This document shows positions 13,441 through 22,187 of a stretch of DNA of 64,000 nt, piece after piece (position 1 is the first letter of the stretch; every line of letters starts with the position of its first letter). Below the pieces are notes generated by a model. The model saw only the letters and a list, made by a program, of their open reading frames with translations. It was not told the origin of the DNA and ran no database searches. Origin of the DNA: Pseudomonas sp. NBRC 111124 (GTDB taxonomy: Bacteria; Pseudomonadota; Gammaproteobacteria; Pseudomonadales; Pseudomonadaceae). The DNA lies in the NCBI RefSeq assembly GCF_001320245.1, contig NZ_BCBA01000059.1, forward strand, positions 19,307 through 83,306, read 5' to 3'. A program made the position numbers and the translations under genes.

Positions 13441-15549
13441 TCATGCGGCCTCGACCTGCACCGGTACGCCATTGAGCGCAGCGTTACCGGAAACCGCGTC
13501 CCGTAGGCGTTCATCGGTGAGGTCGTTGGCACTCACACCCGCTTGTGCCTGGGCAACCTGCAAGCGCACACCCTGGCGACCATGGCCGAACCCATGGGGC
13601 AGGCTGACCACCCCGGGCATCATGTCTTCACAGGCCTGCACTTCGACCTCCAGGGTGCCGGTGCGCGAGCGGATACGCACCCGCTGGCCGTCTTGCAGTT
13701 GCCGGTGCTGCAGGTCCTGCGGGTGCATCAGCAGTTGATGGCGCGGCTTGCCTTTGACCAGACGATGGTAATTGTGCATCCACGAATTGTTGCTGCGCAC
13801 GTGGCGGCGGCCGATCAGCAGCAACTCGCCCGGCGCGGGCGGCGCCTGCAGGGCCAAGCGCTGCAGATCATCCAGCAGCGCCTGTGGCGCCGCCTCGACA
13901 ACTTTGCTGGCGGTTGCCAGCCGCGCTTCAAGATTGGCGCGTAGCGGCCCCAGATCAAGCCCATGGGGGTGCTCGTCCAATGCCCGCAGCGAAAGGTTCC
14001 AGCTGGACGCTTCGCCATAGCGGCCTTTGCGCAGCGCTACATCGATCATTTGCGCCGGTGGCCAGGTCGGCTTGAGTTCGAGGTCAGCGCGTTTGGCAAA
14101 CGCCTGCGCCAGGCCGACGAAGATCTCCCAGTCATGCAAGGCGCCCTCAGGCTTGGCCAGGATGGCGCGGTTGAAACGGGTCACGTTACGCACGGCCAGC
14201 AGGTTGAAGGTGCTGTCGTAATGGTCGTTTTCCAGCGCCGAAGTCGAAGGCAGAATCAGGTCGGCATGGCGGGTGGTTTCATTGATATAGAGGTCGATGC
14301 TGAGCATGAACTCCAGCCCGTCCAACGCTGCATCCAGCTGCCGGCCGTTGGGCGTGGACAACACCGGATTGCCGGCTACCGTCACCAGGGCGCGCACCTG
14401 GCCGTCCCCGGGCGTCAGCATCTCCTCGGCCAGGGCCACCACCGGCAGCTCGCCGCCATACTCGGGAAGCCCCGAAACCCGGCTCTGCCAGGCATTGAAA
14501 TGACCACCAGAAGTGGTCGCCACCAGATCGACTGCGGGTTCGGTACATAGCGCCCCACCCTCTCGATCGAGGTTGCCGGTCACCAGGTTGATCAATTGCA
14601 CCAGCCAGTGGCTCAGGCTGCCGAAAGCCTGGGTTGAGACGCCCATGCGACCGTAGCAGACGGCCTTGCCGGCGGCCGCGAAGTCCCGCGCCAGCTGACG
14701 GATGTCGGCAGCCGCGACGCCGCAATGGGCGCTCATGGCCTCGGCCGTGAACGATGCGATCGCCTCACGCACCTGCGTCAGCCCGTTGACTGGCAAGTGC
14801 GAACCACGCGCCAGGTCTTCCTCAAACAGGGTATTGAGCAGGCCACACAACAAGGCAGCATCGCCGCCGGGCCGGATAAACAGATGCTGGTCAGCCATGG
14901 CGGCAGTTTCGCTGCGTCGGGGGTCGACCACCACCAGGCGGCCACCCCGACCGCGCAAGGCCTTCAGGCGCTTTTCTACATCCGGTACGGTCATGATGCT
15001 GCCATTGGAGGCCAGCGGGTTGCCGCCGAGGATCAGCATGAACTCGGTGTGGTCGATATCCGGGATCGGCAACAGCAGCCCATGGCCGTACATCAAATGG
15101 CTGGTCAGGTGCTGTGGCAGCTGGTCGACCGAGGTGGCGGAGTAACGGTTGCGGGTCTTGAGCAGGCCGAGGAAGTAATTGCTGTGGGTCATCAGCCCAT
15201 AGTTGTGCACGCTGGGGTTGCCTTGATAGACCGCCACGGCGTTGCGCCCATGGGCCTGCTGGACCGCCCACAACCTGTCGGCGGCCAGGGCAAAGGCCTC
15301 GTCCCAGCCGATCGGCTGCCACTGGTCCCCTACCCGCCGGTGCGGTTGGCGCAGGCGGTCCGGGTCGTTCTGGATGTCCTGCAGCGCAACTGCCTTCGGG
15401 CAAATGTGGCCGCGGCTGAACGGGTCTTCAGGGTCACCCTTGATCGAACTGATCAGCGCCCGCCCGTCATGTTCATGGCTGACTTCTATGTTCAGGCCGC
15501 AGATCGCTTCACACAGGTGACAGGCACGGTGGTGCAGGGTCTTGGTCAT
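13441..15549 (-). CDS. Molybdopterin oxidoreductase (formate dehydrogenase/nitrate reductase superfamily)
   Basis: Large catalytic-type subunit with an N-terminal [4Fe-4S] site (Cys10, Cys13, Cys17, Cys50), the central bis-MGD domain and a C-terminal molydopterin dinucleotide-binding domain (LLLIGRRHVRSNNSWMHN...). 702 residues from ATG 15549, chosen because AGAGG precedes it; an in-frame ATG at 15582 lacks a good ribosome site. No twin-arginine signal, so probably cytoplasmic. The place where catalytic Cys/Sec sits in FdhF/NapA reads RYSATSVDQLPQH (135-147) without cysteine, so the molybdenum ligand is probably Ser or Asp. No partner electron-transfer subunit is adjacent. Similar to the PA3534 product; substrate unknown. 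Confidence 0.88.
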   Translation of the reverse strand: MTKTLHHRACHLCEAICGLNIEVSHEHDGRALISSIKGDPEDPFSRGHICPKAVALQDIQNDPDRLRQPHRRVGDQWQPIGWDEAFALAADRLWAVQQAHGRNAVAVYQGNPSVHNYGLMTHSNYFLGLLKTRNRYSATSVDQLPQHLTSHLMYGHGLLLPIPDIDHTEFMLILGGNPLASNGSIMTVPDVEKRLKALRGRGGRLVVVDPRRSETAAMADQHLFIRPGGDAALLCGLLNTLFEEDLARGSHLPVNGLTQVREAIASFTAEAMSAHCGVAAADIRQLARDFAAAGKAVCYGRMGVSTQAFGSLSHWLVQLINLVTGNLDREGGALCTEPAVDLVATTSGGHFNAWQSRVSGLPEYGGELPVVALAEEMLTPGDGQVRALVTVAGNPVLSTPNGRQLDAALDGLEFMLSIDLYINETTRHADLILPSTSALENDHYDSTFNLLAVRNVTRFNRAILAKPEGALHDWEIFVGLAQAFAKRADLELKPTWPPAQMIDVALRKGRYGEASSWNLSLRALDEHPHGLDLGPLRANLEARLATASKVVEAAPQALLDDLQRLALQAPPAPGELLLIGRRHVRSNNSWMHNYHRLVKGKPRHQLLMHPQDLQHRQLQDGQRVRIRSRTGTLEVEVQACEDMMPGVVSLPHGFGHGRQGVRLQVAQAQAGVSANDLTDERLRDAVSGNAALNGVPVQVEAA

Positions 15550-15926
15550 GGCCGCCTCTGCCTTGCTGTTGTAATGAGTCATCGACTATGCGCTGCGGCC
15601 CTGGCGCGGGCCAGCGCCCTTCGCGGCGTGAATCCTGCGGTATCAGGCGCACGATTCGCGACAGGCATTTGCCAAATTGCCAGCAAGCCGTGTACAACCT
15701 TCTGTAGCAAATAAAAAACAGCACGGGCTCAAGTGTTACGACACCCTTTGCAACATCCTTTGAAACGAGCCGCTGTTTCCCCTCTTGGTTTCAGGCGACA
15801 TTTAATTATAGTATTGCGCCTTTCCCCATTTCGTCCGCCCCGTGCGGCTTACGCCGCAGGTCACTCCCGTTGTCAAAAAAAACCATACGGTCGACCTGCA
15901 TACCGTTGCAGATAAGGTAGTCAATC
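15550..15926. promoter_or_regulatory. Divergent upstream region of argF, with possible ArgR half-site
   Basis: About 377 bases. At 15785-15800 the minus strand reads TGTCGC-N8-AA, a full match to one ArgR half-site. The expected neighbour 21 bp away is poor (only three bases of six), so this is weaker than the argG site. The stretch 15800-15830 is AT-rich (TTTAATTATAGTATTG) and probably holds the argF promoter. No small gene recognised. Confidence 0.35.
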
Positions 15927-16847
15927 ATGAGCGCTAGGCACTTTCTCTCCCTGCTGGATTTCACCACCGACGAATTGCTCGGTGTGATCCGCCGAGGCAT
16001 CGAGCTGAAGGACCTGCGCAAGCGAGGCGTGCTGTTCGAGCCCCTGAAGAACCGCGTACTGGGCATGATCTTCGAGAAGTCCTCGACCCGTACCCGCGTG
16101 TCGTTCGAAGCCGGCATGATCCAGCTCGGTGGCCAAGCCATCTTCCTCTCGCCGCGCGACACCCAGCTGGGCCGTGGCGAGCCGATCGGTGACAGCGCCA
16201 TCGTGCTGTCGAGCATGCTCGACGTGGTGATGATCCGTACCCACGCCCACAGCACCCTGACCGAATTCGCCGCCAAGTCCCGCGTGCCGGTGATCAACGC
16301 GCTGTCCGACGAGTCGCACCCGTGCCAGCTGCTGGCCGACATGCAGACCTTCCTCGAACACCGCGGCTCGATCCAGGGCAAGACCGTGGCCTGGATCGGT
16401 GACGGCTTCAACATGTGCAACTCGTACATCGAGGCGGCCAAGCAGTTCGATTTCCAGCTGCGCATCGCTTGCCCGGAAGGCTATGAACCCGATCCACGCT
16501 TCATGGCCCTGGGTGGCGACCACGTGCAGATCATCCGTGATCCGCAGGAAGCCGTGCGTGGTGCACATCTGGTGACCACGGATGTCTGGACTTCCATGGG
16601 CCAGGAAGAGGAAACTGCACGGCGCCTGGCGCATTTCGCGCCTTACCAGGTTACCCGTGCATTGCTCGACCTGGCGGCACCCGACGCCCTGTTCATGCAC
16701 TGCCTGCCCGCCCACCGTGGCGAGGAAATCAGCCATGACCTGCTCGACGACCCCCGTTCGGTCGCCTGGGACCAGGCTGAAAACCGCTTGCATGCACAGA
16801 AGGCCCTTCTCGAATTCCTTGTCGAACCGGCTTACCACCACGCATGA
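15927..16847 (+). CDS. argF: Ornithine carbamoyltransferase, anabolic
   Basis: Makes citrulline from ornithine and carbamoyl phosphate. 306 residues. The carbamoyl-phosphate site is SSTRTR (52-57), followed by SDESHPCQLLADMQT. The ornithine loop is GDGFNMCNSYIEAA, with the catalytic block FMHCLPAHRGEE. The length fits the ~305-residue anabolic ArgF of pseudomonads rather than catabolic ArcB. The stop overlaps the next ABC gene (ATGA). Confidence 0.97.
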   Translation: MSARHFLSLLDFTTDELLGVIRRGIELKDLRKRGVLFEPLKNRVLGMIFEKSSTRTRVSFEAGMIQLGGQAIFLSPRDTQLGRGEPIGDSAIVLSSMLDVVMIRTHAHSTLTEFAAKSRVPVINALSDESHPCQLLADMQTFLEHRGSIQGKTVAWIGDGFNMCNSYIEAAKQFDFQLRIACPEGYEPDPRFMALGGDHVQIIRDPQEAVRGAHLVTTDVWTSMGQEEETARRLAHFAPYQVTRALLDLAAPDALFMHCLPAHRGEEISHDLLDDPRSVAWDQAENRLHAQKALLEFLVEPAYHHA

Positions 16848-17953
16848 GTCAACCCCTACTGCTCAACCTGCGCAACCTCGCCTGCGGCTATGGCGACCAG
16901 CGCATCGTCCAGAACCTCAACCTGCACCTGAACGCGGGCGACATCGGTTGCCTGCTGGGCTCGTCGGGTTGCGGCAAGACCACCACACTGCGCGCCATCG
17001 CTGGCTTCGAGCCGGTGCACGAGGGTGAAATCCAGCTGGCCGGCGAGGTCATTTCCCGCGCCGGCTTCACCTTGGCGCCGGAGAAGCGCCGCATCGGCAT
17101 GGTGTTTCAGGACTATGCCCTGTTCCCGCACCTGACCGTGGCGCAGAACATCGCCTTCGGCATCGCCAAGCACCCGAACCAGGCGCAGGTGATCGAGGAA
17201 ATGCTCGAACTGGTCAAACTCGGCGGCCTCGGCGGTCGTTACCCGCATGAGCTGTCGGGTGGTCAGCAACAGCGGGTCGCCCTGGCCCGGGCGCTGGCAC
17301 CTGAGCCGCAACTGCTGCTGCTTGATGAGCCGTTCTCCAACCTCGATGTGGAACTGCGCCGGCGCCTGAGCCACGAAGTGCGCGACATCCTCAAGAGCCG
17401 CGGCACCAGCGCGATCCTGGTGACCCACGATCAGGAAGAAGCGTTTGCCGTCAGCGACCACGTCGGTGTGTTCAAAGAAGGCCGACTGGAGCAATGGGAT
17501 ACGCCCTACAACCTGTATCACGAACCGCAGACGCCTTTCGTGGCCAGTTTTGTCGGCCAGGGCTACTTCATCCGCGGCCAGATGAGCAGCCATGAAGCTG
17601 TCAACACCGAACTGGGCGAGCTGCGTGGCAACCGTGCCTACACCATGGCGCCGGGCAGCTCGGTAGATGTGCTGCTGCGACCTGATGACATCGTGCCGGC
17701 CCCTGGCAGTGCGCTGCAGGCGAACATCGTGGGCAAGAGCTTCCTTGGCGCGTCGACGCTGTACCGTTTGCAGTTGCCCACTGGCAGCCAGCTCGAGGCG
17801 ATCTTCCCGAGCCATATCGACCACCAGGTCGGTGAGGATGTGGGGATTGCGGTGAAGGCCGACCACCTGGTGCTGTTCCCGGTGCCGGGCAGTGTCGCGA
17901 CACAGTTGGCGCGTCAGGAGAGTGGGGTTCGCCGCTACAGTTCGGCGACCTGA
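16844..17953 (+). CDS. ABC transporter ATPase, FbpC/PotA-like, without partner genes
   Basis: 369 residues. ATPase domain: Walker A GSSGCGKTT, Q-loop FQDYALFPHLTV, signature LSGGQQQR, Walker B LLLLDEPFSNLD, switch THDQEEA. A C-terminal TOBE-like regulatory domain (~255-350, VDVLLRPDDIVPAPGSALQANIVGKSFLG) follows, as in ferric-iron or polyamine importers. No permease or binding protein is near, so the transporter it energises is unknown. It is translationally coupled to argF (ATGA overlap), which would put it under arginine control. Confidence 0.92.
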   Translation: MSQPLLLNLRNLACGYGDQRIVQNLNLHLNAGDIGCLLGSSGCGKTTTLRAIAGFEPVHEGEIQLAGEVISRAGFTLAPEKRRIGMVFQDYALFPHLTVAQNIAFGIAKHPNQAQVIEEMLELVKLGGLGGRYPHELSGGQQQRVALARALAPEPQLLLLDEPFSNLDVELRRRLSHEVRDILKSRGTSAILVTHDQEEAFAVSDHVGVFKEGRLEQWDTPYNLYHEPQTPFVASFVGQGYFIRGQMSSHEAVNTELGELRGNRAYTMAPGSSVDVLLRPDDIVPAPGSALQANIVGKSFLGASTLYRLQLPTGSQLEAIFPSHIDHQVGEDVGIAVKADHLVLFPVPGSVATQLARQESGVRRYSSAT

Positions 17954-17960
17954 ATCAATA

Positions 17961-17987
17961 CACCGGGGCCGCAAAGCGGCCCCGGTG
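17961..17987. terminator. GC-rich hairpin between convergent genes
   Basis: Perfect 12-bp stem CACCGGGGCCGC / GCGGCCCCGGTG with a 3-nt loop between the ABC gene and ybaK. No T tract. Confidence 0.65.
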
Positions 17988-17990
17988 GCT

Positions 17991-18461
17991 TCAAGCCTTG
18001 CCGATTGCGGCAAATTTGCCCTGGGTATGCTCTGCCAGCACCACCGCCGCCAGCTCGACCTCCAGCCCTCGCCGCCCGGCGCTGACATGGATTGTTGCAA
18101 AGTTCTGCGCCGAATCATCGATGAAGGTGCGCAGGCGCTTCTTCTGCCCCAACGGGCTGATTCCACCTACCAGATAACCGGTCGCCCGCTGAGCCGCAGC
18201 CGGGTCGGCCATTTCGCATTTCTTCACCCCGGCCGCATGGGCCAAAGCTTTGAGATCCAACGTCCCCACCACCGGCACCACCGCCACCAGCAACTCGCCC
18301 TTCTCGCTGCTCGCCAGCAAGGTCTTGAACACCTGCTGCGGTTCCAGCCCGAGCTTCTCCGCCGCCTCCAGCCCATATGACGCCGACTTGGGGTCATGTT
18401 CATAACTGTGCACGCGATGTTCGGCGCGGGCTTTTTTCAACAGGTCGAGTGCGGGGGTCAT
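17991..18461 (-). CDS. ybaK: Cys-tRNA(Pro)/Cys-tRNA(Cys) deacylase YbaK
   Basis: Editing enzyme that hydrolyses mischarged Cys-tRNA(Pro). 156 residues; typical YbaK/EbsC fold with VFKTLLA, conserved Lys, and the loop TGYLVGGISPLGQKKRLRTFIDDSA. Single-gene unit, convergent with the upstream ABC gene and divergent from glpF. Confidence 0.95.
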   Translation of the reverse strand: MTPALDLLKKARAEHRVHSYEHDPKSASYGLEAAEKLGLEPQQVFKTLLASSEKGELLVAVVPVVGTLDLKALAHAAGVKKCEMADPAAAQRATGYLVGGISPLGQKKRLRTFIDDSAQNFATIHVSAGRRGLEVELAAVVLAEHTQGKFAAIGKA

Positions 18462-18763
18462 GCAGTGCTCCGGTCTGGGACAGCTCGCGGCTACTTTAGG
18501 GCAAATCCTGTATCCCAGCCAGCCAATGGCTCACGCCGCCCTCTACTACGGGCATCAGCCTTTGAAACAGGCGACCAAAACGTGACTACCCGTTCACTTT
18601 CGACCTTTGACATCAGCGTTTCTTGTCTATATTTTTTCGTTTCTGAATAAATGGTGCCCTTTTAAGGTGCGCTTCTTGATACCCGCTTGAGGTCTATGGG
18701 GATGGACATCAGGCTTTGCTGTCGAGCGCTTTGCGCCTCACAACAAAAACAACGAGGTCATAC
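18462..18763 (+). promoter_or_regulatory. glpF upstream region with GlpR-like operator and CA motif
   Basis: 302 bases. TTCG-TTTC-TGAA at 18636-18647, inside a longer A/T-rich palindrome (18631-18652), resembles the operator at glpD (TTCG-GAAA-CGAA). AACAAAAACAA at 18742-18752 lies directly before the GAGG ribosome site (18754-18757), an Hfq/Crc-type CA motif for catabolite repression in pseudomonads. Confidence 0.5.
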
Positions 18764-19615
18764 ATGACGACTGCTCTTCGCGAACCTACGCTATCCAGCC
18801 AATGCCTGGCCGAATTTCTCGGCACCGCCTTACTGATCTTCTTCGGTACCGGTTGCGTCGCCGCGCTCAAAGTCGCTGGCGCCAGCTTTGGTCTGTGGGA
18901 AATCAGCATCATCTGGGGCGTCGGCGTAAGCATGGCGATCTACCTCACCGCCGGTATTTCCGGCGCGCACCTGAACCCGGCCGTGAGCATCGCGCTCACC
19001 CTGTTCGCTGGCTTCGACAAGCGCAAGCTGCCTTTCTATGCCCTGGCCCAGATCTGCGGCGCCTTCTGCGGCGCCGCACTCGTTTATACGCTCTACAGCA
19101 ACCTGTTCTTCGATTTCGAACAGGCCCACGCCATGCTGCGTGGCAGTTCCGAGAGCCTGGAACTGGCCTCGGTGTTCTCGACGTATCCGCACCCGTCACT
19201 GTCCACTGGCCAGGCGTTCCTGGTCGAAGTGGTGATCACTGCAATCCTGATGGCGGTGATCATGGCCCTGACCGATGACAACAACGGCCTGCCGCGCGGC
19301 GCCATGGCGCCATTGCTGATCGGCCTGCTGATTGCCGTGATTGGCAGTGCCATGGGCCCGCTGACCGGCTTTGCGATGAACCCAGCCCGCGATTTCGGGC
19401 CAAAATTGATGACATTCCTGGCTGGCTGGGGCGAAATCGCCTTCACTGGCGGTCGGGACATTCCGTATTTCCTGGTTCCGGTGTTCGCACCGATCCTCGG
19501 TGCTTGCCTGGGTGCCGCGATCTATCGCGGCCTTATCGCCCGCAACCTGCCGACGGCGCAAAACGCAAGCGCCGAGACAACCGACAACCGCCAGGGCGAT
19601 ACTCAAGCCAACTGA
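18764..19615 (+). CDS. glpF: Glycerol uptake facilitator (aquaglyceroporin)
   Basis: Inner-membrane MIP-family channel for glycerol. 283 residues. Six membrane helices and two half-helices bearing the NPA boxes HLNPAVS and FAMNPARDFGP; Asp in the second box favours glycerol over water. ATG 18764 is preceded by GAGG; in-frame codons further upstream lie before the operator/CA region. First gene of glpFK. Confidence 0.97.
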   Translation: MTTALREPTLSSQCLAEFLGTALLIFFGTGCVAALKVAGASFGLWEISIIWGVGVSMAIYLTAGISGAHLNPAVSIALTLFAGFDKRKLPFYALAQICGAFCGAALVYTLYSNLFFDFEQAHAMLRGSSESLELASVFSTYPHPSLSTGQAFLVEVVITAILMAVIMALTDDNNGLPRGAMAPLLIGLLIAVIGSAMGPLTGFAMNPARDFGPKLMTFLAGWGEIAFTGGRDIPYFLVPVFAPILGACLGAAIYRGLIARNLPTAQNASAETTDNRQGDTQAN

Positions 19616-19656
19616 TGCTGACGCCCTGAACTCCTCTTTATGCAAGGCCTACGACC

Positions 19657-21156
19657 ATGACAGACTCCCAGGATAAGAACTACATCATCGCCCTGGACCA
19701 GGGCACCACCAGCTCGCGCGCGATCATCTTCGACCGCGATGCCAATGTGGTCGGCACCTCGCAGCGCGAGTTCGCCCAACACTACCCGCAAGCTGGCTGG
19801 GTCGAGCACGACCCGATGGAGATCTTCGCCACCCAGAGCGCGACCATGGTCGAGGCCTTGGCCCAGGCCGGTATCAGCCATGCACAGGTTGCCGCACTGG
19901 GCATCACCAACCAGCGCGAAACCACCGTGGTATGGGACAAGGAAACCGGCCGCCCGGTGTACAACGCCATCGTCTGGCAGTGCCGCCGCAGCACCGAGAT
20001 CTGCGCCCAGCTCAAGCGCGATGGGCATGAAGAATACATCCGCGAGACCACCGGCCTGGTCACCGACCCATACTTCTCGGGCACCAAGCTGAAGTGGATC
20101 CTGGATAACGTCGAAGGTGCCCGTGAACGCGCCGAGCGCGGCGAGCTGCTGTTCGGCACCATCGATACCTGGCTGATCTGGAAGTTTTCCGGTGGCAAGG
20201 TACATGTCACCGACTACACCAACGCCTCGCGCACACTGATGTTCAACATCCACAGCCTGCAGTGGGACGACAAGCTGCTGGAGATTCTCGACATTCCTCG
20301 GCAGATGCTGCCCGAAGTACGTCCGTCGTCGGAAGTCTATGGCCACACCAAGAGCGGTATCGCCATCGCGGGTATCGCAGGCGACCAGCAGTCGGCGCTG
20401 TTCGGCCAGATGTGCGTGGAGCCTGGCCAGGCCAAGAACACGTATGGCACCGGCTGCTTCCTGCTGATGAACACCGGCGACAAGGCAGTGAAGTCCTCCC
20501 ACGGCCTGCTCACCACCATCGCCTGCGGCCCGCGCGGCGAGGTGGCCTATGCCCTGGAAGGCGCGGTGTTCAACGGCGGCTCCACCGTCCAGTGGCTGCG
20601 TGACGAGCTGAAGATCGTCAATGACGCGCTGGACACCGAATACTTCGCCAGCAAGGTCAAGGACAGCAACGGCGTTTACCTGGTGCCGGCCTTCACTGGC
20701 CTGGGTGCCCCGTACTGGGACCCGTATGCCCGTGGCGCGCTGTTCGGCCTTACCCGTGGCGTGAAGGTGGATCACATCATCCGCGCCGCGCTGGAATCGA
20801 TCGCCTACCAGACCCGTGACGTGCTCGACGCCATGCAGCAGGACTGCGGCGAACGCCTGTCGGAACTGCGTGTTGACGGTGGTGCGGTAGCCAACAACTT
20901 CCTCATGCAATTCCAGGCCGACATCCTCGGCACTTGCGTGGAGCGCCCGAAAATGCGCGAAACCACCGCCCTTGGCGCCGCCTACCTGGCAGGCCTGGCT
21001 TGTGGCTTCTGGAGCAGCCTGGAAGAACTGCGCGACAAGGCGATCATCGAGCGTGAGTTCAGCCCGCAGCTGGACGAAACGCAGAAAGAGAAGCTGTACG
21101 CTGGCTGGAAGAAGGCCGTCGACCGCACCCGTGATTGGGAAGATCACGAGGCATAA
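19657..21156 (+). CDS. glpK: Glycerol kinase
   Basis: Phosphorylates glycerol to glycerol-3-phosphate with ATP, trapping it in the cell. 499 residues, FGGY family: N-terminal LDQGTTSSRAIIFD phosphate loop; ITNQRET; substrate residues in VEHDPMEI; C-terminal RVDGGAVANNFLMQFQADILG. Normal length. 41 bases after glpF; a GGGGGCCG/CGGCCCCC hairpin at 21164-21184 follows. Confidence 0.98.
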   Translation: MTDSQDKNYIIALDQGTTSSRAIIFDRDANVVGTSQREFAQHYPQAGWVEHDPMEIFATQSATMVEALAQAGISHAQVAALGITNQRETTVVWDKETGRPVYNAIVWQCRRSTEICAQLKRDGHEEYIRETTGLVTDPYFSGTKLKWILDNVEGARERAERGELLFGTIDTWLIWKFSGGKVHVTDYTNASRTLMFNIHSLQWDDKLLEILDIPRQMLPEVRPSSEVYGHTKSGIAIAGIAGDQQSALFGQMCVEPGQAKNTYGTGCFLLMNTGDKAVKSSHGLLTTIACGPRGEVAYALEGAVFNGGSTVQWLRDELKIVNDALDTEYFASKVKDSNGVYLVPAFTGLGAPYWDPYARGALFGLTRGVKVDHIIRAALESIAYQTRDVLDAMQQDCGERLSELRVDGGAVANNFLMQFQADILGTCVERPKMRETTALGAAYLAGLACGFWSSLEELRDKAIIEREFSPQLDETQKEKLYAGWKKAVDRTRDWEDHEA

Positions 21157-21163
21157 ACGACAG

Positions 21164-21184
21164 GGGGGCCGTGATGCGGCCCCC
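21164..21184 (+). terminator. Hairpin after glpK
   Basis: GGGGGCCG / CGGCCCCC stem with 5-nt loop, without T tract. It may partially uncouple glpFK from glpR. Confidence 0.55.
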
Positions 21185-21257
21185 ATCGTCTACTGGCCGT
21201 AGTCCCCTTCCTACGGCATCATTGCAGAATTTGTCCGGCAGCCCCAAAGGACCGCCC

Positions 21258-22013
21258 ATGAATCTGCCCCCACGCCAACAACAAATCCTCGAGCTGGTGC
21301 GCGACCGCGGCTACGTCAGTATCGAAGAAATGGCGCAGCTGTTCGTCGTCACCCCGCAAACCATCCGACGCGATATCAACCAGCTTGCCGAGCTCAACTT
21401 GCTGCGCCGCTACCACGGTGGTGCTGCCTATGATTCGAGCGTTGAAAATACCGCTTACGCCATGCGTGCCGACCAGATGCGTGACGAGAAGCAGCGCATC
21501 GCCGAAGCCGTGGCCCGGCAGATCCCCGACCATGCCTCGCTGTTCATCAACATCGGTACTACCACCGAGTCGATTGCCCGGGCGCTGCTCAACCACAATC
21601 ACCTGAAAGTCATTACCAACAACCTGCACGTCGCCGCGATACTCGCTGCCAAGGATGATTTCGAGGTTCTGGTGGCCGGGGGAACGGTACGTCGCGATGG
21701 TGGCGTGGTCGGCCAGGCCAGCGTCGACTTCATCAATCAGTTCAAGGTCGATTTCGCCCTGGTCGGCATCAGCGGCATCGACGAAGACGGCAGCCTGCTC
21801 GACTTCGATTACCAGGAGGTGCGGGTGTCCCAGGCAATCATCGCCAACGCCCGCCAGGTGGTGCTTGCCGCCGACTCCAGCAAGTTCGGGCGCAATGCCA
21901 TGGTGCGCATGGGGTCGATCAGCCTGGTGGATTGCCTGGTGACCGACCAGACCCCTACTGCGGCCCTGACCCAGCTGCTTAACCAGCACAAGATCCGCCT
22001 CGAGGTGGTCTGA
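21258..22013 (+). CDS. glpR: Glycerol-3-phosphate regulon repressor
   Basis: DeoR-family repressor released by glycerol-3-phosphate. 251 residues. The N-terminal helix-turn-helix is RQQQILELVRDRGYVSIEEMAQLFVVTPQTIRRDINQLAELNLLRRYHGGA. The effector domain carries FINIGTTTESIA, VLVAGGTVRRDGGVVG and GISGIDEDGSLLDFDYQEV. ATG 21258 is the natural start (MNLPPRQQQILELV); the frame is open further upstream but without a matching N-terminus. Lies between the channel/kinase pair and glpD. Confidence 0.97.
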   Translation: MNLPPRQQQILELVRDRGYVSIEEMAQLFVVTPQTIRRDINQLAELNLLRRYHGGAAYDSSVENTAYAMRADQMRDEKQRIAEAVARQIPDHASLFINIGTTTESIARALLNHNHLKVITNNLHVAAILAAKDDFEVLVAGGTVRRDGGVVGQASVDFINQFKVDFALVGISGIDEDGSLLDFDYQEVRVSQAIIANARQVVLAADSSKFGRNAMVRMGSISLVDCLVTDQTPTAALTQLLNQHKIRLEVV

Positions 22014-22019
22014 CCTCAC

Positions 22020-22047
22020 GACGGGCCGTTAAAAGGCCCGTCATTTT
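22020..22047 (+). terminator. glpR terminator
   Basis: GACGGGCC / GGCCCGTC stem (22020-22027 and 22035-22042) followed by ATTTT. Confidence 0.8.
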
Positions 22048-22129
22048 CGTTATTGTTCACTTTATTGTCATCTGATCAGTTTTTTCTATAAAGACTGACT
22101 GGCGACCGGCTTTCTGTTGCGCTAATATT

Positions 22130-22168
22130 TTCGGAAACGAACATCAATGTTCATATTCGATGTGAACA
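22130..22168 (+). promoter_or_regulatory. GlpR operator cluster upstream of glpD
   Basis: Three overlapping palindromes: TTCGGAAACGAA (22130-22141), GAACATCAATGTTC (22139-22152) and TGTTCA...TGAACA (22148-22168), ending 6 bases before the AGGAGG ribosome site. The TTCG-N4-CGAA core matches the candidate upstream of glpF. Confidence 0.65.
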
Positions 22169-22187
22169 GCCTCAGGAGGCCTTGCCC

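Noticed and set aside
18582..18597. GTGA...TCAC as a Vfr/CRP site upstream of glpF
   Set aside because: The half-sites are separated by 8 bases instead of 6 and flanks do not fit.
22182..22187. TTG start for glpD
   Set aside because: Only 2 nt from AGGAGG; GTG 22188 has correct 8-nt spacing.
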